Origin: Arthrobacter sp. ISL-95
GTDB taxonomy: Bacteria; Actinomycetota; Actinomycetes; Actinomycetales; Micrococcaceae
Assembly (NCBI RefSeq): GCF_018613695.1
Contig: NZ_JAGGPR010000014.1
Span: forward strand, 1-64,000
Reading direction: 5' to 3'
Length of the DNA stretch: 64,000 nt
Below, in pieces: positions 18,918 through 28,439 of this stretch. Position 1 is the first letter of the stretch. Each line of letters opens with the position of its first letter. The translations under genes and the position numbers were made by a program. Under the pieces are notes generated by a model. The model did no database searches. It saw only the letters and a list, made by a program, of their open reading frames with translations, and was not told the DNA's origin.

Positions 18918-19042
18918 TGAGGTTCGCTTTCGTTGCTGCATAGTGCCTATTCCGGCACCTCAGTGAAGCAGTTTAGGGCATATCGGCGGTGATAAACGAA
19001 TAGTGTGCCCAACGCGACATTCTGCAGCATTCCCGGCTGGTT

Positions 19043-19270
19043 CTACGGATCTGTTTGCACCCTCAGGGCGTGCGCTTGGATGGCCTGCGCACTGGCAACC
19101 GTGACGCCGCTGAGGGCCGGGAGCCACCACAGATCACTCATGGCTCCGTGCCCGCCTGCCCCGTCTTCCTCCGCTGCCGGACCAGTGCAATCCAGAACGT
19201 AGGCCGCCTCGATCCAGGCTGCAATGGTGGTGCCTGCTGAGGCGGCAAAGGAGGCCAGTGATCCGATCAT
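19043..19270 (-). CDS. small hypothetical protein (uncertain)
   Basis: 75 codons starting MIGSLASFAASAGTTIAAWI, with two weakly hydrophobic stretches. No clear ribosome site and no recognised family. It is the only plausible gene in the 417-base gap between DUF4193 and lhgO. It may be non-coding. Confidence 0.3.
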   Translation of the reverse strand: MIGSLASFAASAGTTIAAWIEAAYVLDCTGPAAEEDGAGGHGAMSDLWWLPALSGVTVASAQAIQAHALRVQTDP

Positions 19271-19334
19271 GCGGTAACGGTATCCAGCTTGCGTTTGGAG
19301 GCCGTTTCGGATGGATCACGAGCTTGTTAACTCC

Positions 19335-20552
19335 TCAGTCCTGCAAAGCCTTCTCCACGATGTACTCCGCTATGGCCATGGACGAAGTAGCCCCAGGAGA
19401 AGGTGCGTTGCGCACCAAGACCGTGTCCCGGCGTCGTGCGATGACAAAGTCATCCACCAGCGAACCATCACCGTTCATGGCCTGCGCGCGGACGCCCCTG
19501 GTGCCGGGAAGAATGGTGGCGCCTTCCAACGAGGGCACGAAGCGCATGGCCTCGCGGATGAACTTTTTCTTGCTCACTACGGTCTGGAATTCTCGAACGG
19601 CTGACGGCACATTTTGCCGGGCGAAATTCCAGAATCCAGGAAAAAGCGTGTAATTCAGGACGTCGCGCACATCCACCTCATTCCACGCGTAGGACTCGCG
19701 ACCAAAGGAGATGAACGCGTTCGGGCCCAGCATCATTTCGCCGTCGATGCGTTTGGTGAGGTGGACGCCGAGGAAGGGGTGCTTCGGGTCCGGGACGGGG
19801 TAGATGAGACCACTCACTTGATCTCGGGCTTCCTTGCCCAGCAGGAAATACTGTCCGAAGAAGGGCACGATTTTTGGGGTAGCCGGTTCACCGGTCGCTG
19901 CGGCCACACGGTCCGATTGAAGTCCCGCGCAGGCCACCACGAGGTCGTAATGTTCGCCGCTGTCCTGTGTACTAACCACCACGCCGTTGTCCTGCTGCTC
20001 AAGGGCAATAACCTCCTGCCCCAGCCGGATGGTCCCTCCGGAGCTGCGGACGTCGTCGGCGAGCGCGTTGGTGATGGCCGTGTAGTCAACGATCGCCGTT
20101 TCCGGCGAGTGCAAGGCGGAAAGCCCGACGGCGTTCGGCTCCACCTCGCGTATCTGCTCGCCCAGCAGCATCCGTGCGCCGGGAACGCCGTTGGCTGTGG
20201 CGCGGGCGAAAATCTTGTCCAGGCGAGCCGATTCCTCGGGTGTTTGGGCGATCACCAGCTTGCCGCAGGCTTCGTAGGGCAGGTTCTTCATGGCGCAGAA
20301 TTCCTGCAGCAGCTCTACTCCCCTGCGGCACAGCTTTGCCTTCAGCCCGCCGGGTTCGTAGTACAGGCCGGCGTGAACCACACCCGAGTTGTGCCCGGTC
20401 TGGTGGGCTGCGAGCCGGTCTTCCTTTTCATAGACGGTGACCTGGACGTCGTCGAGTCTGTTGACAAGTTCCCGCGCCACCGCAATGCCGATGATCCCGC
20501 CGCCAACTACGGCACACCGCTTGATGGTCCTCATGTGTGGAGGGTGGGGCAT
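19335..20552 (-). CDS. lhgO: L-2-hydroxyglutarate oxidase
   Basis: FAD enzyme that oxidises L-2-hydroxyglutarate to 2-oxoglutarate. The 405 residues show the N-terminal dinucleotide site CAVVGGGIIGIAVARELVNR, then the LhgO-type stretch HQTGHNSGVVHAGLYYEPG and the C-terminal GTRGVRAQAMNGDGSLVDDF. The ATG at 20552 has GAGGAG upstream. An internal ATG (MRTIKR) 6 codons later is also possible. It is a single gene with no obvious partner. Confidence 0.9.
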   Translation of the reverse strand: MPHPPHMRTIKRCAVVGGGIIGIAVARELVNRLDDVQVTVYEKEDRLAAHQTGHNSGVVHAGLYYEPGGLKAKLCRRGVELLQEFCAMKNLPYEACGKLVIAQTPEESARLDKIFARATANGVPGARMLLGEQIREVEPNAVGLSALHSPETAIVDYTAITNALADDVRSSGGTIRLGQEVIALEQQDNGVVVSTQDSGEHYDLVVACAGLQSDRVAAATGEPATPKIVPFFGQYFLLGKEARDQVSGLIYPVPDPKHPFLGVHLTKRIDGEMMLGPNAFISFGRESYAWNEVDVRDVLNYTLFPGFWNFARQNVPSAVREFQTVVSKKKFIREAMRFVPSLEGATILPGTRGVRAQAMNGDGSLVDDFVIARRRDTVLVRNAPSPGATSSMAIAEYIVEKALQD

Positions 20553-20674
20553 GGCACTCCTCGTCGTTGGGGTGAGTCAGTCGTGGGTGGGTCAGTCGTT
20601 GGCGTGGGTCCGAGTCAGTCACAGCATTTCACGGGCACCCCTTGAGCGGCACTAAGGAACCCGAAAAGGGCACG

Positions 20675-20706
20675 AAAAAGGGCGGCACGCGAGGTGCCGC
20701 CCTTTT
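20675..20706 (-). terminator. rho-independent terminator of the DUF805 gene
   Basis: Stem GGGCGGCAC (20680-20688) with GTGCCGCCC (20694-20702). It is flanked by A's on the left and T's on the right, so on the minus strand the hairpin is followed by CTTTTTCG. It sits about 32 bases beyond the DUF805 stop. Confidence 0.85.
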
Positions 20707-20737
20707 CATTGGCAGGTATTACTTGCCGGGGTGGTGA

Positions 20738-21220
20738 CTATGCAGTCGGCTGATCGAAACGCTGGCCGGCCGGGTTGGACGGCAGGAGCGTCATGATGAA
20801 CACGGCCAACTGGCCAGCGAAGGGAACCAGAAGAAGCAGGGCAAACAAGCCGCTGAAGTTGCCGTCATGCAGGCGACGGATGATCAAAGCGATGGACGGG
20901 ATGATCGTGGCAAGGCCCCAAAGACCCCAAACGATGGAGCCAATGACAAACGTGGCACCGTAGACCGGGTCGCCATCGACGCCAACGGACAAACCGGACA
21001 TCGTAAAGATCTGCAGCACGACGGAAACAAGCGCTGCCACCAAGGTCCACCACCAGTATTCGCTACGGCTCGCGCGGCCGCTGAACGCGGTGTACTTCTT
21101 GAAGAAACGCTTCACGGCAGCGCCGATCGGAGCGCCGTAGTACGGTGCCCACAGCGGCGGCTCGCCGGCCTGAACGCCGTACTGCTCGGTTTGTTGCGGT
21201 TGTTGCGGGTAAGTGCTCAT
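20738..21220 (-). CDS. DUF805 family inner-membrane protein
   Basis: 160 residues. A Gln/Pro-rich N-terminus is followed by the DUF805 core: FSGRASRSEYWWW before the first helix, about four membrane segments, and the RRLHDGNFSGL signature between helices. The ATG at 21220 has GGGGGA upstream. An ATG at 21286 would add 22 residues. Function of the family is unknown. The 180 bases upstream contain a 12-base direct repeat (GTGTGAGTCGTG) but no gene. Confidence 0.88.
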   Translation of the reverse strand: MSTYPQQPQQTEQYGVQAGEPPLWAPYYGAPIGAAVKRFFKKYTAFSGRASRSEYWWWTLVAALVSVVLQIFTMSGLSVGVDGDPVYGATFVIGSIVWGLWGLATIIPSIALIIRRLHDGNFSGLFALLLLVPFAGQLAVFIMTLLPSNPAGQRFDQPTA

Positions 21221-21400
21221 TGTTATATCCCCCGGGTTAGGTGTGAGTCGTGATGTAGCTTCATGCTCAGTGTGAGTCGTGCTCATCGTAATGCCCCAAC
21301 AGCGAATTATGCAGTTCGATGGAGGAAATTAACCCGGATTTAGCTTGGTAACGCAATATTTCGTCCGCGGGGGCTTTCATGAGCCGGCAATTCCCACGAG

Positions 21401-21872
21401 CTAGCTCACAGTGAACACGTCGATTTCCACCGAACCGGGCCGGCGGCGCCCTGTTCCCACCATGATGGTGTGGTTGAGCCGAGCCCACTGAACTGAAGCA
21501 GTGGAAAAGCGAGGGCTGCACCGGAAATAGATCAGCGCGGGATCTACTGCATCTCCCTTATTCAACTTGGCGATATCTTCCACAGCACCGAAACGCAGAG
21601 CCGCGTTGTGAACATAAACCATTGCTCCGTCATCGAGTACCACGGCATACCGGGCATCCAGTTCCGTCAGCTCGGCACTCCGGAGAATCTGGTAGTCAGC
21701 ACCGGCCGGCAACACGCGCCCGTGGAAGTGTTGGCCCGGAAACGGTCCCACCGGTGATGGGCACGATCCGCCGGTGCCCCTCCGGAGTAATACCGGCGTC
21801 AATTGGCTCACCTACGTCCGCGCTCAGAGTGGCGAGGAACGTCAACGCTGGCGGCTGCGGAATACGCGTCAC
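21401..21872 (-). pseudogene. DUF3237 family protein, frameshifted
   Basis: Read in two frames this is a complete DUF3237 protein. The first part runs from a GTG at 21872, overlapping the stop of the CoA ligase (GTGA), and encodes VGEPIDAGITPEGHRRIVP up to GPTL. The second part encodes HGRVLPAGADYQ to the stop (GTGRRRPGSVEIDVFTV). One extra base at about 21722-21726 separates them. Removing it gives 156 residues, the usual length. It is the last gene of the phenylpropanoid-type operon. It may be truly broken or reflect an assembly error. Confidence 0.8.
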
Positions 21873-23419
21873 TGTGCGTAGTGCTTTCGGAGGTCCATCT
21901 TCCGGATCTTTCCACTGGCGGTTCGTGGCATTTCCTCAACAAACACCACGGATTTGGGAATTTTGTACCGCGCCAACCGGCCTTCCAGATGCGAGCGCAG
22001 TTGGTCCTCGGTCAAAGATTCTCCTTCACGCAAAGTGACGATCGCCCGGGGCACTTCTCCCCATTTCGAGTCATCAATTCCGATCACTGCCACGCTCCCC
22101 ACTGCCGGTAGCTCTGCGATGGCAGCTTCTACCTCGGCCGGGTAGATGTTCTCGCCGCCGGAAATGATCATGTCCTTGATGCGGTCCGAAACGAACAGGA
22201 ACCCGTCCGCGTCTTGATAGCCCATATCGCCGGAACGGAACCAGGACGAGTCCGAGTAGCTTTCTGCGGTGGCTTCCGGCCGGTTCCAGTACTCCTTGAT
22301 CACGTTGGGTCCGGAGATTTGGATCTCTCCCACCTCTCCGAGCGCAGCAACGCCGCCTAACGGATCGGCAATCCTCACGTCTGTGAAGAAGTGCGGCAGC
22401 CCCGCAGAGCCGGCCTTTTCCTTGGACCGCGATACTGGGAGCATGGTTGCCCCGGGCGCGGTTTCGGTCATGCCATAGCAGCTGGTGAAACCGATGCCGC
22501 GCTGCTCATACGCGTCCAACACCCTCTGCGGAACCGCGGAACCGCCGCAGGTGAGCTTGTCCAGGGAGCTGAGATCCGCCGTCGACCATCCGGGATGGTC
22601 ACAGAGCATCTGGAAGGTGGTGGGGACGCCGTTGAGCGTGGTGACTTTGTGCTGCCCCACCAGCTCCAGTACCCGGCCGGCGTCGAACTTGGCTTCAAGC
22701 ACCACAGTGGCGCCTTTGAGCAGCATGGGAAGCAGACCCATATCCAGGGATGCCACGTGGAACAGCGGCGAGATCATCAGCGCTACATCGTTGCGGTTCA
22801 GGTCCATGTCCACCACCGTGTTGATGCAGTTCCAGGTGATGTTGCCGTGCGTCAGCAGTGCACCCTTGGGCTTGCCGGTGGTGCCGGACGTGTAGAGGAT
22901 CATGGCGCCGTCGTCCAGCGTCACGGTTTCATCCTGCGCTGCCGCGGTTGCAGCGTCGAGAACCTCGCCATAGTGCTCGACGCCGGATGGCAGCTTAGGA
23001 GCGGAACTGTCAGTAACGTCGTCGGGCGCCACTACAAGACGGTGGGTTACCTCGGTGTCCATGCAGGATCCGGCGGCGACGGTCTCCAACGATGCCGCGC
23101 TGATGAAGAGCCGTGCTCCTGAGTCCTGCAGTTGATACCGCAACTCCGGGGCCGTCAGACGGGTGTTCAGCGGGACGAAGATCGCGCCCAGCAGCCCACA
23201 GGCGAAGAACGTCTCCACAAAGGACGCGTGATTTTCGCCGAGGTAAGCCACCCTGTCCCCCTTGTTCACTCCCCTATCCTTGAGCGCATTGGCCAAGTGG
23301 TCGGTCCGGTCTGCGAGTTCTGCGTAGCTGACAGTGTGCTCACCGGAAATGACTGCCGTTTTGGTACCGGACTTGATCCGGCGCCGGTGCAGCCAGGATC
23401 CAACTCCGTTGTTGTCCAT
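21869..23419 (-). CDS. acyl-CoA synthetase (AMP-forming), CouL/PhdA-type candidate
   Basis: Activates a carboxylic acid to its CoA thioester with ATP. The 516 residues show the P-loop-like MILYTSGTTGKPKGALLTHG, the adenylate motif SCYGMTETAPGATML, and the C-terminal lysine motif PRTASGKIRK. In this operon with a MaoC hydratase, SDR, amidohydrolase and MHS transporter it is the probable phenylpropanoid:CoA ligase. That assignment comes from context. The stop overlaps the DUF3237 start. Confidence 0.88.
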   Translation of the reverse strand: MDNNGVGSWLHRRRIKSGTKTAVISGEHTVSYAELADRTDHLANALKDRGVNKGDRVAYLGENHASFVETFFACGLLGAIFVPLNTRLTAPELRYQLQDSGARLFISAASLETVAAGSCMDTEVTHRLVVAPDDVTDSSAPKLPSGVEHYGEVLDAATAAAQDETVTLDDGAMILYTSGTTGKPKGALLTHGNITWNCINTVVDMDLNRNDVALMISPLFHVASLDMGLLPMLLKGATVVLEAKFDAGRVLELVGQHKVTTLNGVPTTFQMLCDHPGWSTADLSSLDKLTCGGSAVPQRVLDAYEQRGIGFTSCYGMTETAPGATMLPVSRSKEKAGSAGLPHFFTDVRIADPLGGVAALGEVGEIQISGPNVIKEYWNRPEATAESYSDSSWFRSGDMGYQDADGFLFVSDRIKDMIISGGENIYPAEVEAAIAELPAVGSVAVIGIDDSKWGEVPRAIVTLREGESLTEDQLRSHLEGRLARYKIPKSVVFVEEMPRTASGKIRKMDLRKHYAQ

Positions 23420-23431
23420 GGTGCAGTGCTC

Positions 23432-24751
23432 CTAACTGACCGTAGAGAGGTCGTTGTTCTTAGACTCCCGCGTCAGCAGGATGAAGACAATCGATACCAG
23501 CGACATGACGGACAGGAACACCACCACCGGGACGATGCTCTGGCCGGCGTCCTTATAAAGGCCCGCCACAATGCCGGGCGTGAAGCCAGCGCCGATCAGG
23601 GTTGCCAACTGGTAGCCAACGGCAGCGCCGGTGTAGCGGTTTGTGGTGCCGAACTGCTCGGACACGAATGCGGCCAGTGGACCATAAAGGGACGAATGCA
23701 GAACCAGCGCCACTGTGAAGGCCATGAAAACCAAAGCGATGTTGCCGGAACTGAGCATCCCGAACATTGGGAACAGGTACAGGATGAACAAAGCCAGGCC
23801 GGTGACCATGACCGGACGGCGGCCGAAGCGATCGGAGAGCCTACCGCCCAAGAGGACAAACAGGATGGAGATGGCCGAGGCGCCTGCGAAGGCATAGAGC
23901 ACGCCCTGCTGTGGTGCGCCCTTGGACACTGCAAAGGTGACGGCGAACGTGGGCAGCACTACCTGGAGGCCGAAGCCGGCAGCACCGGCAAACATGATCA
24001 TGATGAGGGTTTTGGGACGCTTCAGCACTTCAAGCAACGGCATCTTGCGTTTGGTGCCCTTTTCCTTGGCAACGGCCTCGGCGAAGATGGGGCTCTCGGA
24101 AACCCGCAACCTCACGAACATGCCCACGATCAAAAGCACGAAGGACAACAGGAACGGCACGCGCCAACCCCACGCCAGGAACGCGTCCTGAGGAAGGGCG
24201 GAGAAAATGCCCATCACTACGGTGCCGAGCACTGCGCCCGTCGGGGCGCCGGCATTGACGAACGACGCCGCAAACCCGCGCCGCTTGGGGTCCGAATGCT
24301 CCAAAGCCATGAGTGCGGCCCCGCCCCATTCACCGCCCACTGCGATTCCCTGGCAGACACGCAAGACCACCAGGATCACGGCACCCCAAGGACCAATGAC
24401 GTTGGCTCCCGGGATCAAACCAATCAACGTCGAAGCGACACCCATCATCGCCATGGACACGATCAGCATGCCCTTGCGGCCGATGCGGTCACCGAAATGT
24501 CCGAAGATGATGCCACCCAATGGGCGGGCAACGTACCCGGCAGCGAACGTGGCGTAGGCAGCCACCACGCCCACCCATTCGTCAGTACCGGCGAAGAACA
24601 CCTTGGGGAAGGCAACCGCTGCGGCCGTTGCGTACAACAGGAAATCGTAGAACTCGATGGTGCTGCCCAGATAGCTGGACAAGATGACCGTGCGCGCCTC
24701 TTTGCGCTTGGCGGCCGTACTCGACGATGCGAGCGCAGTGTGTCCTGACAT
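23432..24751 (-). CDS. MFS transporter, metabolite:H+ symporter (MHS) family
   Basis: 439 residues and about 12 membrane helices. Motifs of the shikimate/benzoate/proline-type MHS symporters are present: GSTIEFYDFLLYATAAAVAF near the start, RPLGGIIFGHFGDRIGRK and CQGIAVGGEWGGAAL. It lies within the aromatic-acid operon, so it probably takes up the substrate (equivalent to CouT/PhdT). The N-terminal ~25 residues are polar. Confidence 0.9.
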   Translation of the reverse strand: MSGHTALASSSTAAKRKEARTVILSSYLGSTIEFYDFLLYATAAAVAFPKVFFAGTDEWVGVVAAYATFAAGYVARPLGGIIFGHFGDRIGRKGMLIVSMAMMGVASTLIGLIPGANVIGPWGAVILVVLRVCQGIAVGGEWGGAALMALEHSDPKRRGFAASFVNAGAPTGAVLGTVVMGIFSALPQDAFLAWGWRVPFLLSFVLLIVGMFVRLRVSESPIFAEAVAKEKGTKRKMPLLEVLKRPKTLIMIMFAGAAGFGLQVVLPTFAVTFAVSKGAPQQGVLYAFAGASAISILFVLLGGRLSDRFGRRPVMVTGLALFILYLFPMFGMLSSGNIALVFMAFTVALVLHSSLYGPLAAFVSEQFGTTNRYTGAAVGYQLATLIGAGFTPGIVAGLYKDAGQSIVPVVVFLSVMSLVSIVFILLTRESKNNDLSTVS

Positions 24752-24792
24752 GGCTGTTCCTTGGGAGAGGAGGAAAATTGCTGGTGGAGGGT

Positions 24793-25248
24793 TTATTTGT
24801 AGAAGCGTGCGAGGAATTCGGCAACAACGGCGGGGCGTTCCTGGCCTTCGATTTCGATGGTGGCGTTGACCTTGATCTGGGCGCCGCCCTTGACCTCGGT
24901 GACCTCAGCGATGCTGCCGTTCATGCGGACTTTGGAGCCCACCCTCACCGGTGAGGTGAAGCGGACTTTGTCCAGGCCGTAGTTAACCTTGGTGGTCACG
25001 CCTTCCACGTCGAAGAGTTCGCCCCAGAACGGGATGATCAGGGACAGGGTGAGGAAGCCGTGCGCGATCGGGGCACCGAACGGCCCGTCCTTGGCGCGTT
25101 CGGGGTCGGTGTGGATCCACTGCTGGTCGTCCGTAGCGTCGGCGAACAGGTTGATCTGCTGCTGGGTGATTTCGCGGTAGTCGGTGGTGCCCAGGTCCTT
25201 GCCGGACATGGTGAGCAGGGTGTCGAAATCGACGACGAGATTGGGCAT
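24793..25248 (-). CDS. MaoC-like enoyl-CoA hydratase
   Basis: Single hot-dog-domain hydratase of 151 residues. The catalytic Asp/His motif lies in INLFADATDDQQWIHTDPERA and is followed by GPFGAPIAHGFLTLSL. It hydrates the 2,3 double bond of an enoyl-CoA, here presumably the cinnamoyl-CoA-type intermediate. Start ATG at 25248 with AGGAGG upstream. It lies 30 bases after the acyl-CoA dehydrogenase. Confidence 0.92.
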   Translation of the reverse strand: MPNLVVDFDTLLTMSGKDLGTTDYREITQQQINLFADATDDQQWIHTDPERAKDGPFGAPIAHGFLTLSLIIPFWGELFDVEGVTTKVNYGLDKVRFTSPVRVGSKVRMNGSIAEVTEVKGGAQIKVNATIEIEGQERPAVVAEFLARFYK

Positions 25249-25278
25249 CTTTGCCTCCTGGTAGTTGTTTGAAGTGAT

Positions 25279-26514
25279 TTAGTTGGTGAAAGCACTGGCG
25301 CCGGTGAGGGCGCGGCCGATGATGAGGGCGTTGATCTCGTGGGTGCCTTCGTAGGAATAGACGGCTTCGGCGTCGGCGTGGAAACGCCCGACGTCGGCGG
25401 CGAGCGTGATGCCGTTACCGCCCACCACTTCGCGGGCGAGGGCAACGGTTTCGCGCATCATCAGGGACGTCTGCATCTTGGCCAGGGCCGAGTCCTGATC
25501 CCGGTAGATTCCCCAGCCCTGCTGCTCGGTCAGCCGTACAACGAGTGAAAGCGAAGCCGTGACGTTGCCGAGCATGCGGGCCAGCTTCTCCTGGACCAGT
25601 TGGAACGAGCCCAAGGACTTGCCGAACTGCTGACGCTCCTTCACATAAGCCAGCGCTGCTTCGAACGCCCCGGCTTGGATTCCGGCGGCGATCCAGGCAA
25701 CGTCCGAGCGCATCGCCCGGAGCATAGCGGCGACGTCTATGAAGGAGTTCACATTGTGCAGGCGCATGGCTTCGGGAACCCTGACATTGTTCAACGTGAT
25801 GTGGGCGTTCTGCATCATCCGCAGTGAGGTCTTACCCTGGATCTTCTCCAGGGACACCCCGGGAGCGCTCCGGTCAACGAGGAACGCTTTGACCTGCCCG
25901 TCGGCGACATCGCGGGCGAATACGCACAGCACGTCGGCTGTGGACGCGCCCCCGATCCACCGTTTGGCACCGTCCAGAAGCCAAGCACCGGAGCCAGTGC
26001 CGCCGTCGGGATCTTCTTCGAAGCGGGCCGTGGTAGCGAGCCCCCCGGCGATATCAGAGCCGTGCTCGGGTTCGGTCAAGGAAAAGACGCCCTTGAGGGA
26101 GAAGTCGATGACCTTGGGCATCCACTCCTTCTGCTGCTCTTCGGACGCACCCACCCGGATGGCTGTCCGGAACAGCCCTGCCTGGGCGGTGTACCAGGTG
26201 GCCAGCGAAGCGTCAGTACGGGCCAGTTCGAAGATCCGGAAGCCGTGGTAAATCCCTCGCGCAGGGGCCTCAACAGTGAGGTCGGCTGGTTCCATCAGAT
26301 CCAGGTCAATCAACGGCCGTGCCAGTTGTTCGGGGAACTCCCCCTTCTCCCAGTACTCGGCCAACAAGGGCTTCGCTTCGGCGTCAAGGAAGTCCCGCAG
26401 CCGGCCAAGTACCTGGCGTTCCGCGGTGCTAAGGAGAGCTTCGGCGTCGTACCAGTCCGCGACGGAGTACAGCCGCTGGGCTGTTCCTGTGGCCGTCGTA
26501 GCAGTCGCAGTCAT
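25279..26514 (-). CDS. acyl-CoA dehydrogenase
   Basis: Flavoenzyme of about 411 residues, introducing the 2,3 double bond in an acyl-CoA. Family signatures: FSLTEPEHGSDIAG (FAD-binding region), RWIGGASTADVLCVFARD, and the C-terminal base region VYSYEGTHEINALIIGRAL, like the glutaryl-CoA dehydrogenase group. It lets the pathway accept saturated phenylpropanoates. The ATG at 26514 lies 1 base after the amidohydrolase stop. In-frame ATGs at 26523 and 26532 overlap it and cannot be excluded. Confidence 0.9.
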   Translation of the reverse strand: MTATATTATGTAQRLYSVADWYDAEALLSTAERQVLGRLRDFLDAEAKPLLAEYWEKGEFPEQLARPLIDLDLMEPADLTVEAPARGIYHGFRIFELARTDASLATWYTAQAGLFRTAIRVGASEEQQKEWMPKVIDFSLKGVFSLTEPEHGSDIAGGLATTARFEEDPDGGTGSGAWLLDGAKRWIGGASTADVLCVFARDVADGQVKAFLVDRSAPGVSLEKIQGKTSLRMMQNAHITLNNVRVPEAMRLHNVNSFIDVAAMLRAMRSDVAWIAAGIQAGAFEAALAYVKERQQFGKSLGSFQLVQEKLARMLGNVTASLSLVVRLTEQQGWGIYRDQDSALAKMQTSLMMRETVALAREVVGGNGITLAADVGRFHADAEAVYSYEGTHEINALIIGRALTGASAFTN

Positions 26515-26515
26515 C

Positions 26516-27406
26516 TCAGCCATCCAGACCAAGCAGCCGGACGGCGTTGTCCTTGAGGATCTTGGGCCGGACTTCGTCTTTCAAGGGCAGGTCGGCGAAC
26601 GCGCCCAGCCACTTCTGCGGCGTAATCAGCGGAAAGTCCGTGCCGAACAACACCTTGTCCTGCAGTACCGAATTGCACGCTTTCACGAGTGACTCCGGGA
26701 AGTATTTCGGCGACCACCCGGACAAGTCAATAAAGACGTTGGACTTGTGTGTCGCGATCGAGTTTGCCTCGTCCTGCCACGGCACGGAAGGGTGGGCCAT
26801 GATGATCTGCAGGCCCGGGAAATCTGCCGCCACAGCGTCCAGCAGGAGCGGATTGGAGAAGGCGAGCTTGATCCCATACCCGCCGGGGAGACCTGCCCCC
26901 ATGCCGTTTTGGCCGGTGTGGAATATGCAGGGAAGTCCCAGCTCCTGGAGCGTTTCCCAGAGTGGGTAGAACGTCTCGTTGGACGGATCAAAACCCTGCA
27001 GCGAAGGGTGGAACTTGAAACCGCGGGCGCCCAGCTCAACAGCCTGGTGCTTCGCTCCCGCGATCGCGTCCTCCCCGGTCCTGGGGTCAACACTGCCGAA
27101 CGGAATGAGCACATCATTGTTCCGGGCAGCGCCCTCGATCAGTTCCGGGATGCTGTTGGGCTCGTGCTTGAGCTGGGTGCGGGCGTCAACAGTGAACACG
27201 ACGGCGGCCATGTTTAGTTCGCGGTACACCTCGGCGATCCGGTCCAGCGATGGCGTGCGGTCCTCGGACTTGAAGTACTTCGCCGAGGCCTCCGTCAGCG
27301 CTTCCGGCAGGGAAGCGTGTCCGCAACTGTCCACTTCGAGATGGACGTGCATGTCGATCGCATCCACCGCAGCGGCGTCGATGCCCAATTCGTAACGGGT
27401 AGCCAT
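26516..27406 (-). CDS. amidohydrolase family protein, CouO/PhdB-like retro-Claisen hydrolase candidate
   Basis: TIM-barrel hydrolase of 296 residues. Metal ligands visible: IDMHVHL near residue 18, FKFHPSLQGF, IIMAHPSVPW, and Asp257 in LFGTDFPL. In Rhodococcus CouO, as I recall, Asp257 is likewise the predicted metal ligand. That enzyme cleaves the beta-keto intermediate of p-hydroxycinnamate breakdown in place of a thiolase. No thiolase is present in this operon, which agrees. It starts 2 bases after the SDR stop. Confidence 0.8.
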   Translation of the reverse strand: MATRYELGIDAAAVDAIDMHVHLEVDSCGHASLPEALTEASAKYFKSEDRTPSLDRIAEVYRELNMAAVVFTVDARTQLKHEPNSIPELIEGAARNNDVLIPFGSVDPRTGEDAIAGAKHQAVELGARGFKFHPSLQGFDPSNETFYPLWETLQELGLPCIFHTGQNGMGAGLPGGYGIKLAFSNPLLLDAVAADFPGLQIIMAHPSVPWQDEANSIATHKSNVFIDLSGWSPKYFPESLVKACNSVLQDKVLFGTDFPLITPQKWLGAFADLPLKDEVRPKILKDNAVRLLGLDG

Positions 27407-27408
27407 GA

Positions 27409-28362
27409 TCAGCGGGCCTGTACGGCTTCAGGTTTGGCCTGTTCCGGCCGGAGCTCCGCGGGCAGCGGCAGGAATTCCTCGCCGTAACTCTGCAGTGCCT
27501 CAGTACCAAAAAGCGATCCAGCGTTCTCCTGCAGGGCCTCGTAACTCCAACCGCCCTCACGGTACTCGGTACTCGCCGCCGTCGGGTGTGTCCAAACCTG
27601 CAACCGGTCACCACCGGCGCCGATCGCTTGGCCGGTAATTTCAGCAGCCGCATCAGAGGCGAGGAAGGCAATCAGCCCGGCGACGTCGTCGGCCGTTCCA
27701 AAACCAAGATCATGGCGGAAGAACGCCGGCATCGCCTCACCGCGCTCCTCTGCTTCCACGGCCTTCTGAAAATACGGGACCGTTTTGGTCATCGCCGTCG
27801 CCGCCACTGGGATCACCGAGTTCACCGTCACCCCAGCTTTCTTCATCTCCAAAGCCCACGTCCGGACCATGCCTACGATCCCGGCCTTCGCCGCCGCGTA
27901 ATTGCTCTGCCCGAAGTTGCCTCGCTGGCCGGTCGGCGAACCAATCGTGATGATCCGGCCCGCGACGTTGTTCTCCTTGAAGTACGCGAATGCCTCGCGG
28001 ACACAGGTGAACGTGCCCTTCAGGTGCACGTTGATGACCAGGTCAAAGTCCTCATCCGTCATCTTCAGCAGGCTCTTATCCCGCAGGATTCCGGCATTGG
28101 TCACCAAGATGTCCAAGCGGCCAAACGCCTCAACAGCACCGGCCACCAAAGCCTTCGCAGCATCAGTCGAACCAACCGGAACCACCACAGCGGTGGCGCG
28201 TCCGCCGTCGGCCTCGATCTGCGCAACAGCATCCGCCGCGGTCTGGGCGTTCACGTCATTAATAACGACGGCGGCACCCTGGCGGGCGAGCTCCCTCGCG
28301 TAAGCGAGTCCAAGACCCTGTCCACTCCCGGTGACGATTGCAACCTTGCCGTTCAAGCTCAT
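27409..28362 (-). CDS. SDR family 3-hydroxyacyl-CoA dehydrogenase (MFE-2-like)
   Basis: NAD(P)-dependent oxidoreductase of 317 residues. The cofactor motif is IVTGSGQGLGLAYA, then LDILVTNAGI, and the catalytic Tyr/Lys in SNYAAAKAGIVGM. The C-terminal extension starting TGQAIGAGGDRLQVW resembles the hydroxyacyl-CoA dehydrogenase unit of multifunctional enzyme 2, which works with a MaoC-type hydratase. ATG at 28362 with GAAGGAG upstream. First gene of the operon, transcribed from the palindrome-bearing promoter at 28440-28484. Confidence 0.88.
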   Translation of the reverse strand: MSLNGKVAIVTGSGQGLGLAYARELARQGAAVVINDVNAQTAADAVAQIEADGGRATAVVVPVGSTDAAKALVAGAVEAFGRLDILVTNAGILRDKSLLKMTDEDFDLVINVHLKGTFTCVREAFAYFKENNVAGRIITIGSPTGQRGNFGQSNYAAAKAGIVGMVRTWALEMKKAGVTVNSVIPVAATAMTKTVPYFQKAVEAEERGEAMPAFFRHDLGFGTADDVAGLIAFLASDAAAEITGQAIGAGGDRLQVWTHPTAASTEYREGGWSYEALQENAGSLFGTEALQSYGEEFLPLPAELRPEQAKPEAVQAR

Positions 28363-28439
28363 GGCGTGCTCCTTCGCATGCAGTAACCGGCCTGAGCCGG
28401 TGAAGCCGATCCCACTGCATCGTGAGATCCTTGTCATGA

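Noticed and set aside
23132..24748. A 538-codon open frame opposite the MHS transporter
   Set aside because: Composition is His/Gln/Glu-rich, as expected for the complement of a membrane protein gene. No start signal.
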